Of a stretch of DNA of 64,000 nucleotides, positions 34,069 through 42,141 are shown in pieces. The stretch covers positions 1 to 64,000 of the IMG/VR virus record IMGVR_UViG_3300045921_000146; one strand, 5' to 3'. Made by a program: the position numbers and the translations under genes. A model generated the notes under the pieces. The model did not search any database. It was given only the letters and a program-made list of their open reading frames with translations, and was not told the DNA's origin. The first letter of the stretch is position 1; each line of letters begins with the position of its first letter. The DNA is from a virus.

Positions 34069-34325
34069 CTAGACCTCGGATAATAAATATACTTAAGTAT
34101 AACCAAAATAAACAACGTGTTCAAGGTTAAATTAAAAAATATTACCGGATCTAGTCCGTGAGTAAAATAAATATAAGGCATAGTGAATATCTCACCAGCC
34201 AACCAAATCCACATAAAAGGTCTAGAAATGCCTTCTCCGTGGCCCTGCTTGTAACATAAGTACGCTTGTGGTAAACTGCATACAGCGAAGCATATGGCCC
34301 CTAACCAACCTATAACCTCAATCAT
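34044..34325 (-). CDS. PQ-loop/SemiSWEET-like membrane protein
   Basis: 93 residues from ATG 34325. Three hydrophobic helices with a PQ-loop: GWLGAICFAVCSLPQAYLCY, then GEGISRPFMWIWLAGEIF and FFNLTLNTLFILVILKYIYY. This is the layout of bacterial SemiSWEET sugar transporters and related PQ-loop half-transporters, which work as dimers in the inner membrane. Transport substrate is unknown. Rare in phages. Confidence 0.7.
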   Translation of the reverse strand: MIEVIGWLGAICFAVCSLPQAYLCYKQGHGEGISRPFMWIWLAGEIFTMPYIYFTHGLDPVIFFNLTLNTLFILVILKYIYYPRSRCTVSKHT

Positions 34326-35121
34326 TAGAAGTATCTCCAGCATTAGGGATGTCTAAAGGCTCAATAACTAATCTATCGTCTTCTGGCTCAGGCTTAATTT
34401 CTCTAATAACTATTTCCATTTTCTTGGGTGCTGCGCCAATTCTTCCTAGAAGCTTGTCAGCAAGCCTCGTAAGTTTTTTCTGGTCCACTTGTTGAGTAAG
34501 GTGGTGTTGTCTAATTTTCCTCAAAGTGCCTCGTTTTTTTGGGTGGACTATTCTGTCAGCCAGTCCCAACTGCACACATTCTTCAGCACTCAAAAACAAA
34601 TCTCTCTTGCAGGCTTCGTGCCAAAAGTTTTTAGGCATACGAGAATTATCTTCAAATATTTGCTCCATCTTTTCTTGCTGGTAACCAGATTCTTCTATGT
34701 TAATTTTGGTATCTAACATTGTACCAGACATCTCAGTACTAACAGCATGAATCATAACTCTACTATTAGGGTAAAGATATCTTTCATCGCAGCCACACAT
34801 AATAATTGTAGCTGCGCTCATAATAGCACCTTTACCATAAAACTTAATTTGACAACTACTATTTTGAATAACATCATACAAAGCCAGCATAGGGTAGATA
34901 TCCCCTCCGTAAGAATTCATGTGAATTTCTATAGGAGTTTTTGGTCTATCTTGAGACATTCTTTCTATGGCTCTTATAGCAAATTCAACAGAGTTTTGAG
35001 TTACGTCTCCGATATCCTCACTGTCGGAAGATAAAAGATGAGTTCCAAAATGAATCTTCCTATTTAGTTCGTCTATTCCATAAACTAAATAATTTTCTAA
35101 CTCTGTCTTAGCTCTAGACAT
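34318..35121 (-). CDS. clpP: ClpP-like cytosolic serine protease
   Basis: 267 residues, no signal peptide. ClpP core: IEIHMNSYGGDIYPMLALYD (residues 65-84), nucleophile in GKGAIMSAATIIM (Ser102), YPNSRVMIHAVS (His125), and KNFWHEACKRDLFLSAEECV containing the expected Asp region. It is longer than typical ClpP, with a basic then acidic tail after residue 205. Prohead protease is a possible alternative role for phage ClpP-like proteins, but it sits in the replication block rather than near head genes. Confidence 0.82.
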   Translation of the reverse strand: MSRAKTELENYLVYGIDELNRKIHFGTHLLSSDSEDIGDVTQNSVEFAIRAIERMSQDRPKTPIEIHMNSYGGDIYPMLALYDVIQNSSCQIKFYGKGAIMSAATIIMCGCDERYLYPNSRVMIHAVSTEMSGTMLDTKINIEESGYQQEKMEQIFEDNSRMPKNFWHEACKRDLFLSAEECVQLGLADRIVHPKKRGTLRKIRQHHLTQQVDQKKLTRLADKLLGRIGAAPKKMEIVIREIKPEPEDDRLVIEPLDIPNAGDTSND

Positions 35122-35125
35122 ATAA

Positions 35126-35752
35126 CTACTCTGTTAGTTGTTTTAATTTCGCTTTCATTTTTAAATAAACTTCAGCACACAACTTAGCGTCTTCTGCGGC
35201 TGTGTGCAAATTTCTATTGGTAACATCAATGCCAAGACTCAAGGCTAGTTTTTGTAGTCCTGAACCTTTAACATTAATATTGTTGTTGGATAATAGACCA
35301 ACATCAGCAAAAAACAGACCTAAACTTGCAGTATCTAGTATCTTATAGCTAACTATGTCATGTAAGCCTGACAAGTTATTTCTACTCATAGCAGCTTCAA
35401 TAAATTTTATATCGAAGGCTACGTTTTGTCCACAAAAATGTAAGGGTCCGTCTACTTTACTTCTCATATCCAACAACCAGTCACAAAATTCTTCGATAAC
35501 AATTTTCTCTTCCTGTTGAATAAAGTCTCTTTCTACGGCGTCCATTCTAGGCTTTCTCAGAGAAAGTTTGTTTACCGCTAGAGCACCTAAACTTACAGTA
35601 AGTCCGGCAGCTTGTTGTTTTCTCATAGAAACGGCAGCATTATAATTACTTACTAACTCGTCGTCGCAATACAAGTAGGCGGCCAGCTCTACTATACCGT
35701 TACATTTACTATCAATCCCAGTAGTTTCGGTATCAATAAAAATAATATTCAT
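35126..35752 (-). CDS. DnaQ-like 3'-5' exonuclease (DEDDh)
   Basis: 208 residues. Motifs: FIDTETTGID (Exo I), FCGQNVAFDIKFIEAAM (Exo II) and LHTAAEDAKLCAEV (Exo III with His). This is the DEDDh superfamily of proofreading and RNase T-like nucleases. It may add proofreading or process DNA/RNA ends. Adjacent to the ClpP and polymerase genes in one operon. Confidence 0.85.
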   Translation of the reverse strand: MNIIFIDTETTGIDSKCNGIVELAAYLYCDDELVSNYNAAVSMRKQQAAGLTVSLGALAVNKLSLRKPRMDAVERDFIQQEEKIVIEEFCDWLLDMRSKVDGPLHFCGQNVAFDIKFIEAAMSRNNLSGLHDIVSYKILDTASLGLFFADVGLLSNNNINVKGSGLQKLALSLGIDVTNRNLHTAAEDAKLCAEVYLKMKAKLKQLTE

Positions 35753-36073
35753 TTATTCCTCACTAGGCTTACTAAGTTCTTTATAAATTCTAAAAGATGG
35801 ACGTTTAGAATTAGGTTCTTCCTTTTTATTTGGAAAAGCAATAAAACTAACGGTAACTTTACCTTCGTTGTCAAGACTAGAATCTTCAATTAACTTTAGT
35901 AATTCAGACTTTGGAATTTTAAATCTAATATTCATATACTTAGATTGACTCTTAGTAGTGTTCTCCCAAATTGCGCCAACTTCGGGTCTTTCTGACCGTT
36001 TCTTTTGGATGTCTTCATAACTGCCCTCTTGTTTGGGGCCCAGGCTCACTCCAAATGTAGGTTTATTTACCAT
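35753..36073 (-). CDS. Possible ssDNA-binding protein (DUF736-like pattern)
   Basis: 106 residues. The stretch GAIWENTTKSQSKYMNIRFKI followed by VSFIAFPNKKEE and RPSFRIYKE resembles small OB-like proteins in which a 'GALWxxxSKxGxxYLxG' strand pair is followed by FxNxKK and PDFRI. Some such proteins act as ssDNA-binding proteins. No other canonical SSB is seen in the window, which strengthens the suggestion. Inference only. Confidence 0.5.
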   Translation of the reverse strand: MVNKPTFGVSLGPKQEGSYEDIQKKRSERPEVGAIWENTTKSQSKYMNIRFKIPKSELLKLIEDSSLDNEGKVTVSFIAFPNKKEEPNSKRPSFRIYKELSKPSEE

Positions 36074-36530
36074 TTAATACCTCCTTAATTACAGTATTAA
36101 TATCATTAAATACAACATCAGCCAAGGGCACTTGAAAAAACAACTCACCCTTATAAACGTATTTATTCGGTACTTCCACTAGAGGAGAAGCGAGTAAAGT
36201 TTTATCCTTAATAACTAAATAATCCGTTTGATCTTCATTGAACATTACAAATAAAGTCGGAACTTCTAGTCCAGTAAATTTTTTCTTTCTTTCTGGAATT
36301 TGAACACTGTCGTATTTAAAGTTTGACCCTTTCCAAACTTTCTTAATTTCAGTTTCTATGTTTAGAACGTGTTGTCCTTTATTATATACTAAAAGATCCA
36401 CACCAGTCTTTTTAGAATTTTCCTCAATCTTAAACTTACGTTTATCAATAATTTTCCTGACGGTAGACTTGGCTAGTTCGTCATTTATTCTATAGAGTTC
36501 TGGGTCAAATCTTTTTCTTATACTTGACAT
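36063..36530 (-). CDS. PD-(D/E)XK nuclease-like protein
   Basis: 155 residues. A possible nuclease core is GVDLLVYN (Asp), HVLNIETEIKKVW (Glu and Lys) and SVQIPERKKKF; the rest is alpha/beta. VPTLFVMFNEDQTDYLVIKD follows, as in type II restriction-like folds. Probably an endonuclease working on phage or host DNA. Overlaps the SSB-like gene by 11 bases. Confidence 0.6.
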   Translation of the reverse strand: MSSIRKRFDPELYRINDELAKSTVRKIIDKRKFKIEENSKKTGVDLLVYNKGQHVLNIETEIKKVWKGSNFKYDSVQIPERKKKFTGLEVPTLFVMFNEDQTDYLVIKDKTLLASPLVEVPNKYVYKGELFFQVPLADVVFNDINTVIKEVLNGK

Positions 36531-36549
36531 TTATCCTCACTTCCTTAAC

Positions 36550-37770
36550 TTAATCTTTTTCCGGTCGGAATCTGCAAAAGCTTGGATGCCTGAGCGAACC
36601 ATCTGGAGTCTTTTCAAAATACCTGATCTCAACTGTCTTGCCGATAAAGTCATTTGGTGATTCGGCCATTTCTTTTCTAGTAATATCATCAAAGCCAGTA
36701 CCAACACGAACGGAGACACCAGCATTATCAACAACCACACCGCCTGCCATACCTTTAAACTTACCTTCTCCCTCATATATATCAGTGATAACTAAATCCA
36801 GTGTAGTGTAAGGCTTTAGTTTAACCATCTCTCCTGTGGATAGCGTGACCCGTTTCCATTGATAGGAACCATTCACATTCTTTATCATAACTCCTTCATA
36901 ACCTTCTTGCAAATACTTTTTATATATCTCCAACGCCTCGCCTGGAGTGTCACATTCATGGCTAGGAGTGTCTATAATCTTAGCATAATCACATATAGTA
37001 TCATTTAATAGTTCTCTAGCTCTGTTTAATCTAGTTTTATAGCTAGGAGTTTTACTTTGTTTGAACCAAGAGTCCTCGCCTACACAATCATAAACGTAAT
37101 ACTTTAAATTATTAGGTAATTTAGCATCTTCTGCATTAAGAATCTTAGTTAAAGAGTTGAAGTTTATGCCGTGGACGTATAATTCTCCGTCAAGCACATA
37201 ACCTTTAACTGATTCCAAGCTATTAAAGTAAGGTTGTAAATTTTTATTTCCGAATGGTTTACCTGCCCTACTAAACAACTTACCTTTGATGTAAAGGCAT
37301 CTATAACCGTCTAATTTAGGTTGAACTACACAAGGGTAATGTACCGAAGCCAGGTCTGGAATTTTGTTAGGGGCTAACATTAAGTCGAATTTTGGTACTA
37401 GGTTGGGCCAAACTTTATTTATAGTTTTAGCACCTACACCTATGGAGGATTTAGATATGACCTTAGCAAACAACTTGGCGTATTCTTCAGGTTGACTCTC
37501 AAGAAAATCTTTAACTTCTTTCTTAGCTTCATTACCCACTAAGGTTTTTTTGCTTAATTTTTCGCATAATTGGAAAAATTTTTTAAAGCATACGACCCCG
37601 CTTTTATTAAGCTCAAAGTCGGGTAGCTTATTCATATGAAATAGGGTGTAAGGGTCTAGTGCTAGTTTTAGGACTAGCTTAAAATTTTCATTGTCTGAGT
37701 TTAATTTCAATATCTCAGCTTTTCGTACTACGGAGTTTGTGGCTTCGAGTTCTTGGAATATCTGATACAC
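36550..37770 (-). CDS. ATP-dependent DNA ligase
   Basis: 406 residues with a GTG start after AGGAGG. Ligase motifs: VVQPKLDGYRCLY (motif I, adenylated Lys), FSRAGKPF (Ia), VLDGELYV (III), YEGVMIKN (IV) and GEMVKLKPY (V). A C-terminal OB-fold follows (VRVGTGFDDITRKEM). It seals nicks made during replication and recombination. Confidence 0.95.
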   Translation of the reverse strand: MYQIFQELEATNSVVRKAEILKLNSDNENFKLVLKLALDPYTLFHMNKLPDFELNKSGVVCFKKFFQLCEKLSKKTLVGNEAKKEVKDFLESQPEEYAKLFAKVISKSSIGVGAKTINKVWPNLVPKFDLMLAPNKIPDLASVHYPCVVQPKLDGYRCLYIKGKLFSRAGKPFGNKNLQPYFNSLESVKGYVLDGELYVHGINFNSLTKILNAEDAKLPNNLKYYVYDCVGEDSWFKQSKTPSYKTRLNRARELLNDTICDYAKIIDTPSHECDTPGEALEIYKKYLQEGYEGVMIKNVNGSYQWKRVTLSTGEMVKLKPYTTLDLVITDIYEGEGKFKGMAGGVVVDNAGVSVRVGTGFDDITRKEMAESPNDFIGKTVEIRYFEKTPDGSLRHPSFCRFRPEKD

Positions 37771-37771
37771 A

Positions 37772-40700
37772 TTAGCCTCCTGTCTTGGCTGCGTACTTAG
37801 ACTTTAGATACTCCTTCTCCTCTTTTTGCCCTCTAGTCTCTTCATATAGAGCCAGCTCATCTTCATCCATGTCTCTAATAATACCTTTAGAACCATCCCA
37901 ATGCAAAACTTGCTCTAATTGTTGCCCCATACGGTTTTTAGCTAGGTAAAGTCGCATAACATCGTCTCGTACAGGGTCGCCCTCAAAAGGCCGCCACACA
38001 GTAACCACATTCGTTGCAGACTCTTCCCAGTCTCCAGACTCCTTAGCGGCTCTCTTAGTTCTTAGAGGAGTACAACTGTCCCCTACTTGGCGAGATACTT
38101 GAGAGATATACAACCAAGCAGCATTAGTGTCCACAGCTACTCCAGTAGAGCCTAGAGCGTTAGCTCTGGCCTGAGAGTAGGAATCCTTAAACTCCCCAGT
38201 AATACGAGAAGCATAGTCTACTAGCACTAATTTTACATCTACACCATTCTTATCTTGAATGTCTAGTACCTTGTCTCGCATTTGTTGAAGGGTCAACGTA
38301 CTATTAAAGTCAAAGAACGTCATTCCGTATTTTTCAGCAATAACGGCTCGAATTTCATCCATCTTGTCTTTCTGTCTAGTTTGAAAGATATGAAGAATCT
38401 GTTTTTGGCTATAGTTAGTCAACTTTTGAGCTAATTTTAGGTACACAAGATTTTGATGCATATCTAAACTAAAAAATACGGTATGTTGACCTAGAGCATT
38501 GGCTCTTTCCATTATATTTAGCCCTAGAGTAGTCTTACCACTATTATGAGTTATAGTGAAATCTTCAAGTAGGTATAAATTATCTCCGTCAACGTGGAAA
38601 CCAAAATACTCTTCTTGCTCTGCTACTTTGTGTACTTGGAATCCAGTCTTTAAGACATCTTTAGTATGCTGCCGTTTAGTAGCTTTTTTTCTATGCAGCT
38701 TAGTAGGTATCTCACTAACGTCTCCGCTAATACTGACTTTATAATATAAACCAGATTTACCAGTTTGACTAGATTTCGTACACGGAGTCAAATAAGCGGC
38801 GAAACCTAAGCTTCTGCTCAGAAAAACTATATCTTCAGCTAAAGTTTTTCTTTTTTGAATTATATCAAAGCAATTAGTATTTAAATGTCCATCAGTATCC
38901 AATAGACCTGCCAGCAATTCTAGTCTTTGATGTCTACTAGCCGTCTTAAAATCGTGTGGAATGTGTTTATTATTAACTAGACCATAAAATCTCAAATTAT
39001 TTAAAAATTTTGCGGTTTTGCTAGAGACTGAGTAGTTGGTAATTGTATTTTTAACGGGTTGTTCTGCAAACTGTAAACCTTGGGAATGACAGTACTGTTT
39101 TACATAGTCTATAAGTTCTCTGTCTAGGAAAGTAAATGTTGATCCCGAAGAGTGTCCATCTCCCAACCAGATACCTAACATATAAGGGTCTACCTTAAGT
39201 TCTTTTTCTGGAAAATCTACACCAGTTCTAACTAGTTTTCTACCAGTATTTTTTGAAGTTTGTCTTCGTGCCAACAATTCATTAATAGTTAAATGTTGCC
39301 AATTATTGTGCGAGTTTAAATGACTCAACACATGATTACCATTTACGTAAAATGCGGAGCCTTTTACAGGAGTCACTTTATACATGGCATCTATTCCACG
39401 GCAAAGTTGTAATACTGTCCTAGGTTTAGAATCTGGCCCCATAAGTTTGTCATTAATTTCAATGTCCTCTACTTTCTTAATTGTACCATCGTACATCAAA
39501 ACTTTCTCACCTTTTCGATGGCAGCCCGATGCTCCCACAATAAGAGTAGTAGTGCCTACGGAAATATTCATATTCTTATCAATAAACTCAATACCTGTTC
39601 TAACACTATTGCGATCAAAATTTTCTGCGAAGTTTCTGAAGTTATCAAAAACATCACTAATTTGAACAGGTTCGTCTCTTTTAGTAGACGACGTGTGTAG
39701 GGAGCATTTTTTTTCAGTAAATCGGTCACAGGCTAGGCAGTATTTCTTCAAAAGAGAGTTTTCGGCATCTGTGCCTGTAGCTCCAGGTACTTGTTTCCAA
39801 GTATCACTATAAACGCTATTAATTACCGTATTCCATATTTCTTCTTTCGTGACTGGACCTGACTCAGGGTATAATCTAAAGTTTTCTCTAGCAACACCTT
39901 TAAGAGTGTTGTAGCAGACTTCTTTAGTCATACCTTGATTGCGATAGTAAGCCGCTAAACGAAAGAACAAGTGATTTCTTTCTCCTGGAGCCATAACTCC
40001 ATGAGACAGCGCATAAAGGCATCTAGGCATACCTTTGGGCATTTTAGAAAAGTCAATCTGATCTAGTCCTCTAATTCCATCGACATCTTCTACATCAACT
40101 TCTACTGGTTTAGCTAGGGGCGAAAAACTGCCTTCGTACTTCTTTAGGAAGTCTAAATTTTTTACTGGAGTAAGTTCATACTCTGGATATTCTACTGGAG
40201 TTTTAGCTTTATCTCTAATTTGTTCTACAGAGAGATTAAGAATGTCGTCTGGAGAAATTTCAATTTTATACAATCCAGACTCTTGGTGTTTAGTATTAAC
40301 TAAACGGATAAGTCTGGTAGTATTATAGACTGAGGTATCAAAAGTTTTTAAATCTACAGCAAGATTAGCGCATATAGGTTTAAGTTCTTCTGGTTTGAAG
40401 TGTCGGTCTACTAAGACTTCTACATGAAAACCTTTATTGCCGGAAAAGAACACTCGGCAAGAATTAGCTACATCAACACCCTCATTAGCCAGCCTTTCAA
40501 GTAAAGTGCAAGCGTCATCTTTAGCTTGTTCAGGGTCTAATTTGCTATCGAAGTCAAAAAGAAGTCTGTTAGTGTAAGCAGACCCCTTATAACCTTTCAT
40601 GGACTGATGCGTGTCCCAGTGAGTTTTTGCGTCAGATCCGTAGTAGTAGAGTGAAGAGTACCAATCTTTATTAGTGTTTCCGATCTTTTGTAATAGCTTA

Positions 40701-40813
40701 TCTTTTTTCCTGATTACGTCTACTTCTACCAGCTCACCTTTAGTTGAAACTGTTTCACATAGACGAACCCAAAAAGGACCATTCAAGGCTTCGTTTTGTT
40801 GACTGACTTGCAT
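37772..40813 (-). CDS. Fused AEP primase-helicase with intein
   Basis: 1013 residues from ATG 40813 (GGAG eight bases upstream; an in-frame GTG lies at 40,822). The N-terminal third is an archaeo-eukaryotic primase fold: RLLFDFDSK with the metal-binding Asp pair and FSGNKGFHVEVL with the nucleotide-binding His, then NTTRLIRLVNTKH. A PriCT-like helical region and a zinc knuckle (YCLACDRF...KKCSLH) follow. The C-terminus is a RecA-fold helicase of DnaB/Twinkle type: Walker A GASG-SGKTT split by the intein, LVDYASRI (Walker B) and WLYISQVSRQ. It primes and unwinds DNA at the fork and requires protein splicing. Confidence 0.9.
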   Translation of the reverse strand: MQVSQQNEALNGPFWVRLCETVSTKGELVEVDVIRKKDKLLQKIGNTNKDWYSSLYYYGSDAKTHWDTHQSMKGYKGSAYTNRLLFDFDSKLDPEQAKDDACTLLERLANEGVDVANSCRVFFSGNKGFHVEVLVDRHFKPEELKPICANLAVDLKTFDTSVYNTTRLIRLVNTKHQESGLYKIEISPDDILNLSVEQIRDKAKTPVEYPEYELTPVKNLDFLKKYEGSFSPLAKPVEVDVEDVDGIRGLDQIDFSKMPKGMPRCLYALSHGVMAPGERNHLFFRLAAYYRNQGMTKEVCYNTLKGVARENFRLYPESGPVTKEEIWNTVINSVYSDTWKQVPGATGTDAENSLLKKYCLACDRFTEKKCSLHTSSTKRDEPVQISDVFDNFRNFAENFDRNSVRTGIEFIDKNMNISVGTTTLIVGASGCHRKGEKVLMYDGTIKKVEDIEINDKLMGPDSKPRTVLQLCRGIDAMYKVTPVKGSAFYVNGNHVLSHLNSHNNWQHLTINELLARRQTSKNTGRKLVRTGVDFPEKELKVDPYMLGIWLGDGHSSGSTFTFLDRELIDYVKQYCHSQGLQFAEQPVKNTITNYSVSSKTAKFLNNLRFYGLVNNKHIPHDFKTASRHQRLELLAGLLDTDGHLNTNCFDIIQKRKTLAEDIVFLSRSLGFAAYLTPCTKSSQTGKSGLYYKVSISGDVSEIPTKLHRKKATKRQHTKDVLKTGFQVHKVAEQEEYFGFHVDGDNLYLLEDFTITHNSGKTTLGLNIMERANALGQHTVFFSLDMHQNLVYLKLAQKLTNYSQKQILHIFQTRQKDKMDEIRAVIAEKYGMTFFDFNSTLTLQQMRDKVLDIQDKNGVDVKLVLVDYASRITGEFKDSYSQARANALGSTGVAVDTNAAWLYISQVSRQVGDSCTPLRTKRAAKESGDWEESATNVVTVWRPFEGDPVRDDVMRLYLAKNRMGQQLEQVLHWDGSKGIIRDMDEDELALYEETRGQKEEKEYLKSKYAAKTGG
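38543..39523 (-). other. LAGLIDADG intein in the helicase Walker A loop (about 327 aa)
   Basis: Starts CHRKGEKVLMYDG (block A) after VGASG and ends TITHN before SGKTTLG. It carries the two LAGLIDADG helices YMLGIWLGDGHSSG and LELLAGLLDTDGHL, so a homing endonuclease is probably active. Typical His-Asn end with Ser as first C-extein residue. Confidence 0.95.
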
Positions 40814-40857
40814 ACTCTTCACTCCCTATCAAAAAACCTGTTCAAAAGCAATTTAAA

Positions 40858-41097
40858 TTAGTCTTTAAGTGTTGCAGTAAAAGAAACTTGTGGAGCCTTT
40901 GGGTTCTCGCCTGGGGGAGAGAAAAAGACTGCAAAGTTCTCTACAACGTGCTGATTGCCAGCTTGGTCTTCGACCAATAACTTTACAGGGTTCTTACGGT
41001 CCCCTCCAGTTACAGCCGAAATGTATTCTTGAGTTTGACCTGTCTTTTTGTCAGTAAACTCTCGAAGCCAGCCTACAGCGAATTGTACTTTACTCAT
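40858..41097 (-). CDS. Possible second OB/DUF736-like DNA-binding protein
   Basis: 79 residues from ATG 41097, preceded by AGGAGGATGCGC. MSKVQFAVGWLREFTDKKTG then YISAVTGG, NFAVFFSPPGENPKAPQVSF resemble the pattern of the protein at 35,753. A position right after the ERF block and before the primase suits a DNA-binding partner. Inference from sequence resemblance only. Confidence 0.5.
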   Translation of the reverse strand: MSKVQFAVGWLREFTDKKTGQTQEYISAVTGGDRKNPVKLLVEDQAGNQHVVENFAVFFSPPGENPKAPQVSFTATLKD

Positions 41098-41494
41098 GCG
41101 CATCCTCCTTTTTGGATTGTTCTTCTTTGTGTTTTTTAATAATTTCTTCTGAAGTATGGTAAAACAATACAGTAAACATAGCACGAATTGTACTCTGCAT
41201 CAAGCGAAAAGCCATTTTTTCGTCGTCCCCTAGAAGTCGAACTGGTTCTCCGTCTTTAGGGAGGTCGATAGCCGCCAATACTGCCCTCTGCAACGCTTTT
41301 TTACCTAGTTTAGGCATAATATTCGCCAAGTGTTTTCGATTAGCAATAATAGCCATACTTGAGTTTGCTACCAATTCCTCTGGGCTAGGCATAGGAATAG
41401 ATTTACCTGTTCGTTGCTCCTCTTGGGCAATAGAAGTGACCTCTGTTAGAATTTCTTTTTTCTCTTGACTTTCTTCTACTTTTAATTCTTCCAT
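41090..41494 (-). CDS. Unknown protein in recombination block
   Basis: 134 residues. Acidic N-terminus (KVEESQEKKEILTEVTSIAQ), central PMPSPEELVANSSMAIIANR, and a helical region with VRLLGDDEKMAFRLMQSTIR. Conserved-looking but not recognised. It overlaps the ERF gene by one base and the next gene by eight, so it is probably made together with them. Confidence 0.5.
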   Translation of the reverse strand: MEELKVEESQEKKEILTEVTSIAQEEQRTGKSIPMPSPEELVANSSMAIIANRKHLANIMPKLGKKALQRAVLAAIDLPKDGEPVRLLGDDEKMAFRLMQSTIRAMFTVLFYHTSEEIIKKHKEEQSKKEDAHE

Positions 41495-42132
41495 TAGAAA
41501 TTTGCCTCCGTTTTCACAAATTTACGTTGTCCAAAAGTCTTTCTCTCTACAGGAGCTGCCTCTTCTTTTTTAGCTTCTACCTTTGGAGCTTCTACTTTAG
41601 TTTCTACTTTTGTAGGTTCTACGTCAACTTTTTTAATCGGTTTTGAAAAACTTTTTGGTGCGGAAATTGCAGGAGCTGGCACTGTAGATTTAGAGCTATC
41701 GCCTCGAACATAAGAAGCATTTGCACTATCGTTTTCGGGGTCGTCGTTAGACTCCACTAGAAAATTCTTCCAAAGCATATATTTAGTGCTGCCAGTGATA
41801 GCCTTATAGATACCTTTATCTTGTTGGTCTGCGCCTTGTCCTGCGGAACGAACTTCATAACTTTCACCTGTCTCACTATCGACAAAAGTATGTTTAGTGA
41901 TAACCGTAGTAATAAGATTCTCGTCGCCTTTTTTTGTAGTACTTTTGGTGACTTCTACTGTGTCTACAGAGCTAAATACAAAGATCCCATGCTTTACTAG
42001 CTGAGGTCTAATAAGTTCAAGCAAATCCGACTCTGTAGTGTACTGGTAGTTAGCAAATTTATTAACTCCAGACTTTTTTACTTTCTGAGCCTCGGACAAG
42101 ATCAGAACTAATTTTTTGGCTAATGACTTCAT
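41494..42132 (-). CDS. erf: ERF-family single-strand annealing protein
   Basis: 212 residues. The ERF core is visible: KFANYQYTTESDLLELIRP at residues 24-42 and SAGQGADQQDKGIYKAITGS then TKYMLWKNFLV near residues 100-130. ERF proteins anneal complementary single strands in phage recombination. The Lys/Glu/Pro-rich tail (residues 150-212) is disordered. Directly upstream in transcription lies the RecB-like nuclease, a common nuclease-annealase pairing. Confidence 0.9.
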   Translation of the reverse strand: MKSLAKKLVLILSEAQKVKKSGVNKFANYQYTTESDLLELIRPQLVKHGIFVFSSVDTVEVTKSTTKKGDENLITTVITKHTFVDSETGESYEVRSAGQGADQQDKGIYKAITGSTKYMLWKNFLVESNDDPENDSANASYVRGDSSKSTVPAPAISAPKSFSKPIKKVDVEPTKVETKVEAPKVEAKKEEAAPVERKTFGQRKFVKTEANF

Positions 42133-42141
42133 AATTTCCTC

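Noticed and set aside
36537-36776. 79-codon minus-strand frame inside the ligase gene
   Set aside because: Alternative frame of the ligase C-terminus, which carries clear motifs; no independent support.
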